Of a stretch of DNA of 64,000 nucleotides, positions 8,037-18,303 are shown piece by piece. Where the stretch lies: positions 41,025 through 105,024 of the forward strand of contig CACEWU010000001.1 in NCBI GenBank assembly GCA_902563335.1, written 5' to 3'. Each line of letters begins with the position of its first letter. Within the stretch, counting starts at the first letter, position 1. The position numbers and the translations under genes are program-made. The notes beneath the pieces are model-generated. The model was not told the DNA's origin, did no database searches, and saw only the letters and a program-made list of their open reading frames with translations. Source of the DNA: an uncultured Prochlorococcus sp. GTDB lineage: Bacteria; Cyanobacteriota; Cyanobacteriia; PCC-6307; Cyanobiaceae.

Positions 8037-9797
8037 TTATAAATCTAATACTTTACCGTTGAAAAAATCTGCAAGATTTTTGGCTTGATTTTCTATAGGC
8101 TCAATGGTTTTTATATTTTTACTTTCTACTATTTTTGTTTGCGGATCTTCGCTTTTTATAGAAGATTTGACGGTTTTATTATTCGTCTTAGACTCTGTGT
8201 CAACAGCTTTTTCTGTCGCATCCTCGCCTAAACTTCGCTGAAGATTTGTATCCCGAACACTTTTTTCAGATGTAGATATTATATTCTTTTCTAGGATTAA
8301 TGTTCTAGAACTGCCTAATGTTTCATTAATCGCTTGTTCGAGAAGATTGATTCGACTTTGAACCATTCCCATCCAGTTGTCTGATACTTTTACTACTGCT
8401 TTGTCTGGTGTTAATTGAGTGAGCTTAGCTTGTTGGGAAAGAAGCATTCTTGTGGACGGTAGTTCAAGTCTTCCAAGAATCTGTTGCCATAAATCAGTAA
8501 GGTGATGTATTTGAGAGTCTAAGTTTTCTATTGATTTTTCTGAATGCTCATTGCCTGTGCTTGGATCGTTAAATTTGGCTTCTGTTTTTAGAGATAGATC
8601 TTGTACTAATTCGTTGGAATTGCCTTTTTTTGTTGTTATCAAGTTTGGTTCTATTTTGGTTTGTGTTTGTTGTACTTGAACCGTATCTTCCGAACTTAAT
8701 GACGGCCTTGAAAGAATTCCTAAAAGAATGACTTCAAGCCAAAGACGTGGTTGAACACTTAACTTGAGTTGGCTTTCTGTGCCTTTGAGTTGAGCTTGCC
8801 AATATAAGAGGGTAGTTTGTTTTACTTTATTTGAAATTTCTGTAAGTTCTTGTTGAAACTCTGATGAAATATTGATTAGTTCTGGTTTGTTTGGTGCTGC
8901 ATTTAGAAGTACTAGATCTCTAAGTATTGATGCTAATCCTTGAAGAATAGCAATTGGGTCGCGTCCATGATTAAACAGTTGTCTACATTCTTCTAAAAGT
9001 TTGACAGGGTTACTTTCTACTAAGGCCGCTGCAATTGATATTAGCTCTTGTTCTGGAACTGCGCCTAACAAATCCCAAACATATTTAGTTGTGATTGGAC
9101 CTGGCAATAGACTTAATTGATCGAGCATGCTCTCTGCATCTCTTAATCCTCCTTGAGCTTTTTGGGAGATTAAGTGAAGTGCTTCTGGTTCAATTGCAAT
9201 GGCCTCATTTGAGGCAATCATTCCTAAATGTTTCTTCAGAGGTTCTATTCCAATTCTTCTGAAATCAAATCTTTGACAGCGACTAAGGATTGTTGGAAGT
9301 ACTCGCTGAGGGTCAGTGGTGGCTAATACAAATACGACTCTAGGGGGAGGTTCTTCCAGAGTTTTAAGGAGAGCATTAAATGCTGCTGTGGATAGCATGT
9401 GACATTCGTCGACTACATAGACTTTCCAACGGGCCTGAACAGGAGCGAATTTTGATCTTTCAATTATTTCACGAATATTGTCGACTCCAGTATTAGAGGC
9501 AGCATCAATTTCTATAACGTCTAAACATGTTCCACTGGAAATAGAAGTGCAGAGATCACATTTGCCACATGGTTCGGGAGTAGGAGTTTGGCTTTTTTGG
9601 CAATTCAAAGAACGGGCAATAATTCTTGCGCTGGATGTCTTACCAGTTCCCCGAGGACCACAAAAGAGATAAGCAGGGGCGATGCGATTTCTCAGCAGGG
9701 CTTGCTTGAGTGTTGTTGTAATAGCTTCCTGCCCTACAAGCTCATCAAAACGCTCGGGTCGATATTTGTGATGCAGTGGTTGGTAGACCTGACTCAT
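8037..9797 (-). CDS. dnaX: DNA polymerase III subunits gamma/tau
   Basis: The clamp-loader ATPase of the replicative polymerase. Of 586 residues, the first 220 or so form the AAA+ domain, with Walker A GPRGTGKT at 47-54, a zinc module with Cys66, Cys77, Cys80 and Cys83, Walker B VYVVDECHM and the sensor-1 region LATTDPQRVLP. Domain III lies at about 230-370. The last 200 residues are low-complexity and Lys/Glu/Ser-rich, typical of the variable tau tail. No intein is inserted in the ATPase domain. The start is ATG 9797, and the gene lies downstream of the LRAT-like gene on the same strand. Confidence 0.97.
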   Translation of the reverse strand: MSQVYQPLHHKYRPERFDELVGQEAITTTLKQALLRNRIAPAYLFCGPRGTGKTSSARIIARSLNCQKSQTPTPEPCGKCDLCTSISSGTCLDVIEIDAASNTGVDNIREIIERSKFAPVQARWKVYVVDECHMLSTAAFNALLKTLEEPPPRVVFVLATTDPQRVLPTILSRCQRFDFRRIGIEPLKKHLGMIASNEAIAIEPEALHLISQKAQGGLRDAESMLDQLSLLPGPITTKYVWDLLGAVPEQELISIAAALVESNPVKLLEECRQLFNHGRDPIAILQGLASILRDLVLLNAAPNKPELINISSEFQQELTEISNKVKQTTLLYWQAQLKGTESQLKLSVQPRLWLEVILLGILSRPSLSSEDTVQVQQTQTKIEPNLITTKKGNSNELVQDLSLKTEAKFNDPSTGNEHSEKSIENLDSQIHHLTDLWQQILGRLELPSTRMLLSQQAKLTQLTPDKAVVKVSDNWMGMVQSRINLLEQAINETLGSSRTLILEKNIISTSEKSVRDTNLQRSLGEDATEKAVDTESKTNNKTVKSSIKSEDPQTKIVESKNIKTIEPIENQAKNLADFFNGKVLDL

Positions 9798-9824
9798 TCC
9801 CAGCCTCTGAGAAGCAGAGAATAC

Positions 9825-10502
9825 TCACTTTTGGTGACTTGATTGGTTAATGAGATCAAGAATCTGTGTTTTGAGATCTTCTAATGCGCTGAGCTCATCT
9901 GCCAGAAGGCGTCCTTTTGTCAGTAGGGAGCTAGGAATTGATACTTGAGAAGTTTCTTTGACAATTTTTGAGGAGTGGTTATTTGAAGTATTTGCTTTTT
10001 CTAGAGTTGATTCAAGTTTGTGCAGTAGCTTGCGGCGAATTTTTTCTAAAATCTCTAACCCTTGCTTTGCTTTTTTGATAGATATCTCATTAGTTAGTCC
10101 TTGTTGAATTAAGAGAGTTAGGGCCTGAATAAATCCTTTAGGGATTATTTTACCCATAGCGATTGCGCCTAGGCTACTTGGTGTGAGTAGGTCTTCCATT
10201 TGACTACTGCTATGCATTCCTGTTTTACACCAATTGGCAAAATGCTCGCAGTTGTTAAAGAGTAAGTTGTAATTTTGTTCACCTATTCGACTCATTGCAC
10301 GAATTAATGTGACCCTTCTGCTTGATGCATTTACATGCTCTATTACAGAAAATGGCTGACCTTTGCAGAATACTTCTAATGAACTTCTAATAATTTCTCT
10401 TCCTTCTAGATAGTGTGCAATTGTTCCATCTCCTAAATCAATTCCATGATGCAAGAAAAGACCATGATGCCTAGGCACCTGAAGGTGATCAGCTGCAACC
10501 AT
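9825..10502 (-). CDS. LRAT/NC-domain (NlpC/P60-superfamily) protein
   Basis: A 225-residue protein whose first half has the lecithin:retinol acyltransferase-like pattern. An early His lies in HHGLFLHHGIDLGDG near residue 13-19, and the nucleophile is the Cys of NNCEHFANWC near residue 86. These permuted papain-like folds act as acyltransferases or thiol hydrolases. The second half (about 110-225) is alpha-helical and charged (IKKAKQGLEILEKIRRKLL), probably coiled-coil. There is no signal peptide. It lies 5 bases downstream of clpX and upstream of dnaX on the same strand, so it may be co-transcribed with clpX. The real substrate in cyanobacteria is not known to me. Confidence 0.75.
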   Translation of the reverse strand: MVAADHLQVPRHHGLFLHHGIDLGDGTIAHYLEGREIIRSSLEVFCKGQPFSVIEHVNASSRRVTLIRAMSRIGEQNYNLLFNNCEHFANWCKTGMHSSSQMEDLLTPSSLGAIAMGKIIPKGFIQALTLLIQQGLTNEISIKKAKQGLEILEKIRRKLLHKLESTLEKANTSNNHSSKIVKETSQVSIPSSLLTKGRLLADELSALEDLKTQILDLINQSSHQK

Positions 10503-10506
10503 TTAC

Positions 10507-11868
10507 CTAGGCAGATTCTTGCTGTTCAAGTTCATCGTTTGCGGGTAGAGGTAATACAACTTTTCCTCCAGTATGTTTATCTACCATTGCTTGTGTAATA
10601 GTGAAATTCTTGATGTTATTTTGAGAGGGTAGATCGTACATCAAATCAAGCATTAATTCTTCAACAATACCTCTTAGTGCACGAGCACCAGTCTTTCTAC
10701 GATATGCTTCTTCGGCAATAGCTTCTATTGCTTTTGGTTCAAATTCAAGTAGTACATCGTCCATACTTAGAAGGGTGCCAAATTGTTTTACTAGGGCATC
10801 TCTAGGCTCGGTCAAAATAGATTCAAGGGCTTGTGCATCGAGAGGTTCGAGGACTGCACTGACTGGCATACGACCTATGAATTCTGGGATTAGTCCATAG
10901 CGGACAAGATCATCTGGTTGGAGATGATGCAGTATTTGATTGGCATTTACATCTCTATTTCCTCTATTACGTCCTCGATTCTCACTGGACATGAAGCCTA
11001 TTGAATTACGGCCCAGTCTTCTTTGGACTACATCTTCGAGGCCAATAAATGCTCCTCCACATATGAAGAGAATTTGACTTGTATCAATTTGGATACAATC
11101 GTGATATGGATGTTTGCGCCCTCCTTGTGGAGGAACATTTGCGACGGTTCCTTCAAGCATCTTGAGCAAAGCTTGTTGAACACCTTCACCGGATACGTCT
11201 CTGGTGATTGATGGGTTTTCGCTTTTGCGAGCTATTTTGTCGATTTCATCAATGTAGATAATTCCGCGTTGGGCCAGGTCAACATCCATATCTGCTTTTT
11301 GAAGCAGTCTTAGCAAAATATTCTCGACGTCTTCACCTACATAACCTGCTTCAGTAAGAGTGGTTGCATCAGCAACTGCAAAAGGAACATCTAACAATTC
11401 GGCAAGTGTTTGGGCGAGCAAAGTTTTGCCGCAACCAGTTGGACCAATGAGCAGAATATTTGATTTATGTAGCTTTGTAGCTGTTTGGTCGGCTTCTCCT
11501 TGGCCATCGCCTTGCCAAGCTAAACGTTTGTAATGGTTGTAAACAGCTACAGATAAAACTTTTTTTGCGGCTTCTTGTCCCACCACCTGTTGATCAAGAA
11601 AGCTTTTGATATCTAAAGGTTTGGGTATTGAAGCGAGAGTCGGAGCAGGTTTACTGCTGGTTCGATTTGTTGGTGAGGTTTTTCTATTGGGCTCGTTGTT
11701 GTGACGTGGATTTCCTTGACCATCTAAAAGTTCTTCGTCGAGGATTTCGTTGCATAGATCAATGCATTCGTCGCAGATGTATACACCTGGACCTGCGATT
11801 AGCTTTCTTACCTGGTCCTGTGATTTCCCACAAAAGGAGCACTTCAGATGGGCGTCAAACTTTGCCAT
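10507..11868 (-). CDS. clpX: ATP-dependent Clp protease ATP-binding subunit ClpX
   Basis: ClpX is the hexameric AAA+ unfoldase that recognises tagged substrates and feeds them to ClpP. The 453-residue protein has the N-terminal zinc-binding domain (Cys10, Cys13, Cys32, Cys35), Walker A GPTGCGKT, Walker [12 protein letters not shown], the pore loop region GYVGEDVE and the ClpP-docking IGF loop (NSIGFMS). Sensor-2 motif TGARALRG is near the C-terminus. The length is normal. clpP lies 112 bases upstream on the same strand and tig further up, so the order tig-clpP-clpX is the usual bacterial proteostasis cluster. Confidence 0.98.
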   Translation of the reverse strand: MAKFDAHLKCSFCGKSQDQVRKLIAGPGVYICDECIDLCNEILDEELLDGQGNPRHNNEPNRKTSPTNRTSSKPAPTLASIPKPLDIKSFLDQQVVGQEAAKKVLSVAVYNHYKRLAWQGDGQGEADQTATKLHKSNILLIGPTGCGKTLLAQTLAELLDVPFAVADATTLTEAGYVGEDVENILLRLLQKADMDVDLAQRGIIYIDEIDKIARKSENPSITRDVSGEGVQQALLKMLEGTVANVPPQGGRKHPYHDCIQIDTSQILFICGGAFIGLEDVVQRRLGRNSIGFMSSENRGRNRGNRDVNANQILHHLQPDDLVRYGLIPEFIGRMPVSAVLEPLDAQALESILTEPRDALVKQFGTLLSMDDVLLEFEPKAIEAIAEEAYRRKTGARALRGIVEELMLDLMYDLPSQNNIKNFTITQAMVDKHTGGKVVLPLPANDELEQQESA

Positions 11869-11980
11869 CGGGCGCTGATGATTTGAATAAGGGCAACAAG
11901 ATCTGACTAGAAGGTCAGCTTTGATTCACAGCATCGGTCGGAATGTGAGCTTCGTCAGCCTTCCTTAACGATTCTGCGGT

Positions 11981-12628
11981 CTAGATACTGGTTACAACTT
12001 GGTCGATCAGGCCGTATTCAACCGCTTCTTGCGGGGAAAGGAAGTGGTCACGATCAGTGTCTTCAGAAATTTTGCTAATAGGTTGCCCAGTGTGATCAGC
12101 CAGAAGCTGGTTCAACGTGTCTTTGAGAAACAGAATTTCTTTTGCCTGGATTTCAATTTCAATTGCCTGTCCTTGTGCTCCTCCAAGAGGTTGGTGGATC
12201 ATGATTCGAGAATTTGGGAGTGCAAGTCGTTTTCCTTTAGTTCCACCTGAAAGGAGGAAAGCACCCATACTTGCCGCAAGGCCATAGCAGATGGTTGTTA
12301 TATCAGGGCTTACTTGTTGCATGGTGTCGTAGATGGCCAGTCCAGCAGTGACTGATCCACCTGGGGAGTTGATATAGATCTGGATGTCTTTTTCGGGATC
12401 TTCAGCCTCTAGAAAAAGCATTTGTGCTACTAATGCATCTGCTACTTGGTCGTTTACTTCTGTTCCAAGAAATATTATCCGCTCTCTTAATAAACGAGAG
12501 TAAATGTCAAAGGCTCTATCTCCTCGTCCAGATTGTTCAACAACAGTTGGAAGAACGCCTGGAGCAGATATGGGACTAGAACCAAGCCAGTGGTTTTGGA
12601 TTGAGTGGTTGTAAAGGCCGTTGATCAC
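11981..12628 (-). CDS. clpP: ATP-dependent Clp protease proteolytic subunit ClpP
   Basis: A serine protease of 215 residues forming the tetradecameric Clp chamber. The catalytic triad is visible as Ser120 in GLAASMGAF, His145 in [10 protein letters not shown] and Asp194 in DTDRDHFLS, with the 25- and 49-residue spacing of the E. coli enzyme. The [18 protein letters not shown] stretch forms the oxyanion region. Residues 1-30 are a poorly conserved propeptide-like extension. It lies between tig and clpX, all on the minus strand. Cyanobacteria carry several clpP paralogues; this one is the copy paired with clpX. Confidence 0.97.
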   Translation of the reverse strand: MINGLYNHSIQNHWLGSSPISAPGVLPTVVEQSGRGDRAFDIYSRLLRERIIFLGTEVNDQVADALVAQMLFLEAEDPEKDIQIYINSPGGSVTAGLAIYDTMQQVSPDITTICYGLAASMGAFLLSGGTKGKRLALPNSRIMIHQPLGGAQGQAIEIEIQAKEILFLKDTLNQLLADHTGQPISKISEDTDRDHFLSPQEAVEYGLIDQVVTSI

Positions 12629-12668
12629 GCTTGAAGAAGTTTCAGGTCCTATATAGATAATCTATTGC

Positions 12669-14102
12669 TCAATCTTTTGTTTTGGGCTCGTTTTTAGTCT
12701 CTTTTAAAGTCTTGGACTTATTAGCTGTTTTTCCTTTTGTTGATTTAGCCTTATCCGAAGACTCTGTATTCTCTGAGTTGACTTTGGGGGATTTTTCAAT
12801 GACTGTGTTGTTTTCTTCGAGCCATTGAATGACTTTTTCTTGGAGTAAATCTTCTGATACTGCTTGTTTAAGTCTCTCTGGATCAATATTTTTTTGATCC
12901 GCAAATTGGGGCTTTAGCTCTTCTAATTTATCTTCAATTTCTTTGTTTTCTACTTTTATTTTTTCTTTCTCACTAAGTGCATTTAATGCAAGTTTTCTCT
13001 TTAAGTTATCTTCTGCTTCTGGGCGAGAAGATTGCATTAGTGATTGAACAAGTTCCGGAGTAAACATTGACTTCACATCCATGCCTTGTTGTGCAAATTT
13101 TTGTGCAGTTTGCTCCACTAGATTTCTTACTTCAATATCTAAGAGAGTTTTTGGTATCTCCACCTCTAATTGCTTCACCAGACTATCTGTTAATGCATCT
13201 TTTCTATTGCTACTATCTCTACGTTTGGCATCATCTTTTAGCCGTTGTTCGAGTTCTGCTCGTAGTTCTTTTAAGGTTGTTTTGTCACTAGCTTGTTGTG
13301 CAAATGAATCATCGAGTTTTGGTAATTCTCGAATTTTTAAATCTTGCAAAGTAATAGCAAAATTCGCTGTTCTACCTCGCGCATCTTCTTGGGGATAGTC
13401 TTCGGGGAAATGACATTGAATGGTTTTTGTATTATCTAACTCCATGCCTATAATTCCTTCTATAAAGCCTGGAATCATCTGTCCATTTTCTAGATCTATA
13501 TCCATAGAATCTGCACTTCCACCTTCTATCTCACTTCCGTCATCGCTGTAAGTGCCTTTAAAACTTACCACTGCTATATCACCCATTGCAGCAGGCCTTT
13601 TTTCTACTGGCACTACAGTGGCTAGTTGCTTTCTAGATTGTTCGATTAATTCATCAACTTTTGTAGGGTCAAAGGCTATGGTTTCTACTTCAGCTACAAG
13701 GTCTTTGGTTTGTTTAAGTTTTGGAGTTGGTGCAATATCGGTTTCTAGTGTGACTGTTAGAGCTTGATCAGGGTTGAAATTTTCAAATAAGTCCTCAAAT
13801 CCACCGCTTAGCTCTGGTTCACATAGAGGCTCAATAGCTTCTTGCTTAAGAGATGTTTTCCAAGCCTCATCTATTAGCGCTTCTAATGCGGAGGCTTTGA
13901 TTTGGGGAATCCCAATTCTTTGAATTAGTACCGCTTTTGGGACTTTTCCTTTGCGGAAGCCTGGGAGTTTGACCGAACGACTTAAGCGTGCCAATGCTTC
14001 TTGGTAACTAGCTTGACACCGTTCAGCGGGGACGACCATTTCCACAGCTATTCGGCTGTTAGGAAGCGACCTTGTTGTTACTTGCATTTCGATAGCACTC
14101 AT
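12669..14102 (-). CDS. tig: Trigger factor
   Basis: The ribosome-bound chaperone and prolyl isomerase. Of 477 residues, 1-120 form the ribosome-binding domain with the signature [10 protein letters not shown]. About 160-250 is the FKBP-type isomerase domain ([33 protein letters not shown]). The remainder is the helical C-terminal arm that holds nascent chains. The last 45 residues are a Lys/Thr/Ser-rich low-complexity tail ([15 protein letters not shown]), longer than in E. coli but common in cyanobacteria. It starts at ATG 14102 and heads the tig-clpP-clpX cluster, with its promoter in the 172-base divergent gap to asd. Confidence 0.97.
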   Translation of the reverse strand: MSAIEMQVTTRSLPNSRIAVEMVVPAERCQASYQEALARLSRSVKLPGFRKGKVPKAVLIQRIGIPQIKASALEALIDEAWKTSLKQEAIEPLCEPELSGGFEDLFENFNPDQALTVTLETDIAPTPKLKQTKDLVAEVETIAFDPTKVDELIEQSRKQLATVVPVEKRPAAMGDIAVVSFKGTYSDDGSEIEGGSADSMDIDLENGQMIPGFIEGIIGMELDNTKTIQCHFPEDYPQEDARGRTANFAITLQDLKIRELPKLDDSFAQQASDKTTLKELRAELEQRLKDDAKRRDSSNRKDALTDSLVKQLEVEIPKTLLDIEVRNLVEQTAQKFAQQGMDVKSMFTPELVQSLMQSSRPEAEDNLKRKLALNALSEKEKIKVENKEIEDKLEELKPQFADQKNIDPERLKQAVSEDLLQEKVIQWLEENNTVIEKSPKVNSENTESSDKAKSTKGKTANKSKTLKETKNEPKTKD

Positions 14103-14274
14103 TTCATTCCTCTAACCATTAGCCCAATACCTTAAGAAATCGGGGGGCCTGTCCACCGCAAAGTATTGTGGCTTGAACGTATTGCCTTTTTAAGGCTGTA
14201 GTGATTTATCCCAGACGGAAATGGTTTTTCGTTCAGATTAAACCTCTCCTGTTGGATGTACCTGATTAGATCTT

Positions 14275-15306
14275 TTGTTGCCCAATCCCTTGTTCGCTGA
14301 TCGTCCTCTTTCAATTGCTGTGCTTGGAGCTAGCGGCGCAGTAGGGCATGAGCTTCTTTCACTTTTGCATCAACGTAATTTCCCTATTCATGAAATTCGA
14401 TTATTAGCATCGGCTCGTTCGGCAGGTTCAGTGGTTCATTGGAATGGAGCCAATATCAAGATCCAAGAGGTGAGTGAGGCGAGCTTGGATGGTGTAGATC
14501 TTGTGCTTGCTTCTGCTGGTGGATCTGTTTCAAGACAATGGCGTGAATATATTCATAGTGTTGGCGCTGTGATGATTGACAATTCAAGTGCTTTTCGCAT
14601 GGATGCGGATGTTCCATTAGTTGTCCCTGAAGTCAATTCTGAAGATGCGTTGAAACATGAGGGATTAATTGCTAATCCAAATTGCACCACAATTTTGTTG
14701 GCCTTGGCATTAGCCCCGTTAGCTAAAAGGATTCCAATTAGGCGAGTAGTTGTTTCAACTTATCAATCAGCTAGCGGAGCAGGGGCTCGTGCAATGGAAG
14801 AGTTGAAGCGATTAAGTCAAGAAGTTTTGGCAGGACGAACTCCTAAAAGTGAGGTTTTGCCTTATTCCTTAGCATTTAATTTGTTCCTTCACGACTCTCC
14901 ATTACAGAGCAATTGTTATTGTGAAGAGGAAATGAAAATGGTCAATGAAACAAGAAAGATTTTGGGTATACCTAATCTTCTCTTGAGTGCCACTTGTGTA
15001 AGAGTGCCAGTCTTAAGAGCTCATTCTGAATCGGTAAATATTGAGTTTGAGAAACCATTTCCTGTGGAATTAGCTAATGAACTTTTAAACGCTGCTCCGG
15101 GTGTTGAGTTGATTGATGATCATCAATCAAATCGTTTTCCGATGCCAACTGACGTGACTGGACGTGATCCAGTTGCGATAGGGCGAGTGCGACAGGACAT
15201 CAGTGATGTTAATTCGCTTGAGTTATGGCTATGTGGAGATCAAATACGCAAGGGTGCAGCTCTTAATGCCATTCAAATTGCTGAATTGTTATTGCCGGTC
15301 AAATGA
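14275..15306 (+). CDS. asd: Aspartate-semialdehyde dehydrogenase
   Basis: Asd reduces aspartyl phosphate to aspartate semialdehyde with NADPH, the branch point to lysine/diaminopimelate, threonine and methionine. The 343-residue protein has the NADP-binding motif VLGASGAVG at residues 16-24, the active-site Cys137 in NPNCTTI, the [11 protein letters not shown] segment and the C-terminal [12 protein letters not shown]. Two tandem TTG codons (14275 and 14278) are the only sensible starts, since a stop lies just upstream and no ATG precedes the Rossmann motif. dapA, the next pathway enzyme, overlaps its stop by four bases. Confidence 0.96.
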   Translation: MLPNPLFADRPLSIAVLGASGAVGHELLSLLHQRNFPIHEIRLLASARSAGSVVHWNGANIKIQEVSEASLDGVDLVLASAGGSVSRQWREYIHSVGAVMIDNSSAFRMDADVPLVVPEVNSEDALKHEGLIANPNCTTILLALALAPLAKRIPIRRVVVSTYQSASGAGARAMEELKRLSQEVLAGRTPKSEVLPYSLAFNLFLHDSPLQSNCYCEEEMKMVNETRKILGIPNLLLSATCVRVPVLRAHSESVNIEFEKPFPVELANELLNAAPGVELIDDHQSNRFPMPTDVTGRDPVAIGRVRQDISDVNSLELWLCGDQIRKGAALNAIQIAELLLPVK

Positions 15307-16211
15307 ATTCTGTTGCTGTTGCATCCCCTACCCCATTTGGCCGTTTGCTTACAGCAATGGTTACACCTTTCGATGATCAGGGCGTGGTTGATCTGGCATT
15401 AGCTGGTCGCCTTGCTCGTCATCTCGTTGATGAGGGCTCAGATGGGATTGTTGTTTGTGGTACTACTGGTGAGTCTCCTACTCTTAGTTGGGAAGAGCAG
15501 CATCAATTGATAGAAACTGTTCGAAAAGCTGTTGGACCGGCGGTGAAAGTTTTGGCAGGTACTGGTAGCAATAGCACTGCAGAAGCAGTTGAAGCGACTA
15601 GAGAAGCAGCAGCTGCAGGAGTTGATGGGGCATTGGTCGTAGTGCCTTATTACAACAAACCTCCTCAGGATGGTTTGGAGGCCCATTTTCGGGCAGTTGC
15701 AGCATCAGCTTCTGACTTGCCTTTGATGCTTTACAACATCCCTGGGCGCACTGGATGTTCTCTTGAACCTAGTACCGTTGCAAAATTAATGGAATGCTCG
15801 AATGTGGTCAGTTTTAAAGCTGCTAGCGGTACAACTGCTGAGGTCACACAACTAAGAATGCAATGTGGTCCAAGACTTGCAATTTATAGCGGTGATGACG
15901 GATTACTTCTTCCTATGTTGTCTGTTGGGGCTGTTGGAGTAGTTAGTGTTGCGAGTCACGTGGTAGGCCGACGATTAAAGGCAATGATTGACGCCTATCT
16001 AAGTGGTCAATGTTCTGTAGCTTTGGGCTATCACGAGCAATTACAACCTCTTTTTAAAGCTCTTTTTGCAACTACAAATCCAATTCCAGTTAAAGCAGCT
16101 CTTGAACTTAATGGCTGGCCAGTTGGACCTCCGCGTAAACCTTTGCTCCCTCTCAACTCTGAAATGAAAGAACAATTATTCACCATCCTTTCTGCCTTGC
16201 GTCAGACTTGA
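15303..16211 (+). CDS. dapA: 4-hydroxy-tetrahydrodipicolinate synthase
   Basis: DapA condenses pyruvate with aspartate semialdehyde, the first committed step to diaminopimelate and lysine, supplying both protein and peptidoglycan. The 302-residue TIM-barrel protein has the Schiff-base Lys172 in VSFKAASG, Tyr144 in [10 protein letters not shown], and the GTTGESPTL pyruvate-binding loop at residues 53-61. The ATG overlaps the asd stop in ATGA, indicating translational coupling. The pair asd-dapA is a small biosynthetic operon; lysC, the preceding enzyme, is elsewhere in the window at 23.0 kb. Confidence 0.97.
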   Translation: MNSVAVASPTPFGRLLTAMVTPFDDQGVVDLALAGRLARHLVDEGSDGIVVCGTTGESPTLSWEEQHQLIETVRKAVGPAVKVLAGTGSNSTAEAVEATREAAAAGVDGALVVVPYYNKPPQDGLEAHFRAVAASASDLPLMLYNIPGRTGCSLEPSTVAKLMECSNVVSFKAASGTTAEVTQLRMQCGPRLAIYSGDDGLLLPMLSVGAVGVVSVASHVVGRRLKAMIDAYLSGQCSVALGYHEQLQPLFKALFATTNPIPVKAALELNGWPVGPPRKPLLPLNSEMKEQLFTILSALRQT

Positions 16212-16294
16212 TGCCACGGCTTCATTAAGGATTTGCTTAGCATTCTTGGCTAATGCAATACATCCATTCTCGTTAGTTTTTTCATAGTTTTTCC

Positions 16295-18289
16295 ATGACG
16301 TCCAGTTCTATCAATTCTTCTAGTCCCAGAACTAGTTCATCAGCCGCAACCAAGACAAAGCAGCCTTGTTTGCGTGTTATTCCTCTTGGCGGTCTCCATG
16401 AGATAGGCAAGAACACTTGTGTTTTTGAATATGGCAAAGACATCATGCTTGTGGATGCTGGATTGGCATTCCCAAGTGATGGGATGCATGGTGTCAACGT
16501 AGTGATGCCTGATACGACTTATTTACGAGCGAATCAAGAACGGATTAGAGGGATGATTGTGACTCATGGACATGAAGATCACATAGGAGGCATTCCTCAT
16601 CATCTCAAGCATTTCAATATTCCTGTGATATATGGTCCTCGCTTAGCGATGTCAATGCTTCAAGGAAAAATGGAGGAGGCTGGAGTTACAGATAGAACCA
16701 CTATTCAGACAGTAGGACCAAGAGAAGTTGTGAAAGTAGGTCAATATTTCTCTGTTGAATTTATTAGAAATACTCACTCGATGGCAGATAGCTTTTCGTT
16801 GGCTATCACTACTCCTGAAGGTACAGTAATTTTTACTGGTGATTTTAAGTTTGATCACACACCAGTGGATGGAGAGAATTTTGATTTAGCGCGACTTGCT
16901 CATCATGGTGAGAAGGGAGTGCTTTGTTTATTTAGTGATTCTACAAATGCAGAAGTTAGTGGATTTTGTCCTCCTGAACGTTCAGTCTTTCCAGCTCTAG
17001 ATCGCCACATTTCCCAAGCAGAAGGGCGAGTAATTGTGACTACTTTTGCTAGTTCAATTCATCGAGTTTCTATGATCTTGGAATTGGCTTTAAAAAATGG
17101 AAGAAAAGTTGGTTTACTTGGAAGATCAATGCTTAACGTTATTGCTAAGGCGCGTGAGCTGGGTTATATGCGTGCTCCGGATGATCTTTTTGTTCCAATT
17201 AAGCAAATTAGGGATTTACCTGACAGAGAAACTTTATTGTTAATGACTGGTAGCCAGGGTGAGCCATTGGCAGCTTTAAGTCGAATCTCAAGAGGAGAAC
17301 ATCAACATGTTCAAGTTAAAACTAGTGATACGATTATCTTTTCTGCAAGTCCTATTCCAGGCAATACAATTTCAGTTGTGAATACAATAGATAGATTAAT
17401 GATGCTTGGAGCAAAGGTTGTTTATGGGAAAGGTGAAGGTATACATGTCTCAGGGCATGGTTTTCAAGAGGATCAGAAGTTGATGCTTGCCCTTACAAAG
17501 CCCAAATTTTTTGTTCCTGTTCATGGTGAACATCGCATGCTTGTTTGCCATAGTAAAAGTGCACAATCAATGGGTGTGCCTGAAGAAAATATTCTTATTC
17601 TTGATAATGGTGATGTCGTAGAATTAAGATCTGATGCAATCGCAAAAGGCGAACCTGTAAAAGCAGGAATTGAATTATTGGATGCTTCTCGTAATGGCAT
17701 TGTTGATTCTCGAGTGTTAAAAGAGCGGCAACAGTTAGCTGAAGATGGAGTGGTAACTGTTCTTGCAGCTATTAGTACAGATGGATTAATGGTTGCTCCT
17801 CCAAGAGTCAATTTGCGAGGTGTAGTTACTAATGTTGATGCTAAAAAAATGTCTCTTTGGACAGAAAGGGAAATCTCGTGGGTGTTAGAGAATCGTTGGA
17901 AACAATTAACACGTCAAACGGGAGGTAAGTCTTTAGAGGTTGATTGGATGGGTGTTCAACGTGAAGTGGAAGTTGGGTTAGCTCGTCGAATGCGTCGAGA
18001 GTTGCAAGTAGAACCTTTGATTCTCTGTTTGGTTCAACCAGCTCCTGGGGGAACCCCAGCTTATAAGGTACGAAGTGATGAAGAAAATGATTCGAAATCA
18101 CTTTCTAATACACGTGAGCGACCTACTGCGACGCGGGCAACTACTACGGCATCTTCTGCTGCAGGAAAAGCTAAAGCTGAAAGCTCTGCAGTTAGTTCTA
18201 AATCTCAATCTAAGGAACCTGTTCTGAATGAATCTGACCCGGAGATTCCAACAGGACGTACCCGTCGAAGGAGATCAGCAGTGGCATGA
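16295..18289 (+). CDS. rnj: Ribonuclease J
   Basis: A metallo-beta-lactamase/beta-CASP ribonuclease with endo- and 5'-exonuclease activity on mRNA and rRNA precursors. The 664-residue protein shows the zinc ligands THGHEDHIGG (residues 90-99), NTHSMADS and FTGDFKFDH. The beta-CASP motifs include MTGSQGEPLAAL and IHVSGHGFQED, with the VHGEHRM ligand near residue 410. The first 20 residues and the last 80 are Ser/Thr/Ala- and basic-rich low complexity (TGRTRRRRSAVA end), longer than in Bacillus. It starts at ATG 16295, 83 bases after dapA. Confidence 0.96.
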   Translation: MTSSSINSSSPRTSSSAATKTKQPCLRVIPLGGLHEIGKNTCVFEYGKDIMLVDAGLAFPSDGMHGVNVVMPDTTYLRANQERIRGMIVTHGHEDHIGGIPHHLKHFNIPVIYGPRLAMSMLQGKMEEAGVTDRTTIQTVGPREVVKVGQYFSVEFIRNTHSMADSFSLAITTPEGTVIFTGDFKFDHTPVDGENFDLARLAHHGEKGVLCLFSDSTNAEVSGFCPPERSVFPALDRHISQAEGRVIVTTFASSIHRVSMILELALKNGRKVGLLGRSMLNVIAKARELGYMRAPDDLFVPIKQIRDLPDRETLLLMTGSQGEPLAALSRISRGEHQHVQVKTSDTIIFSASPIPGNTISVVNTIDRLMMLGAKVVYGKGEGIHVSGHGFQEDQKLMLALTKPKFFVPVHGEHRMLVCHSKSAQSMGVPEENILILDNGDVVELRSDAIAKGEPVKAGIELLDASRNGIVDSRVLKERQQLAEDGVVTVLAAISTDGLMVAPPRVNLRGVVTNVDAKKMSLWTEREISWVLENRWKQLTRQTGGKSLEVDWMGVQREVEVGLARRMRRELQVEPLILCLVQPAPGGTPAYKVRSDEENDSKSLSNTRERPTATRATTTASSAAGKAKAESSAVSSKSQSKEPVLNESDPEIPTGRTRRRRSAVA

Positions 18290-18303
18290 TGAAAAAAGAT
18301 TTT

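Noticed and set aside
8037-9797. An intein in dnaX, as occurs in some cyanobacteria.
   Set aside because: The ATPase motifs are contiguous and the protein has a normal length.
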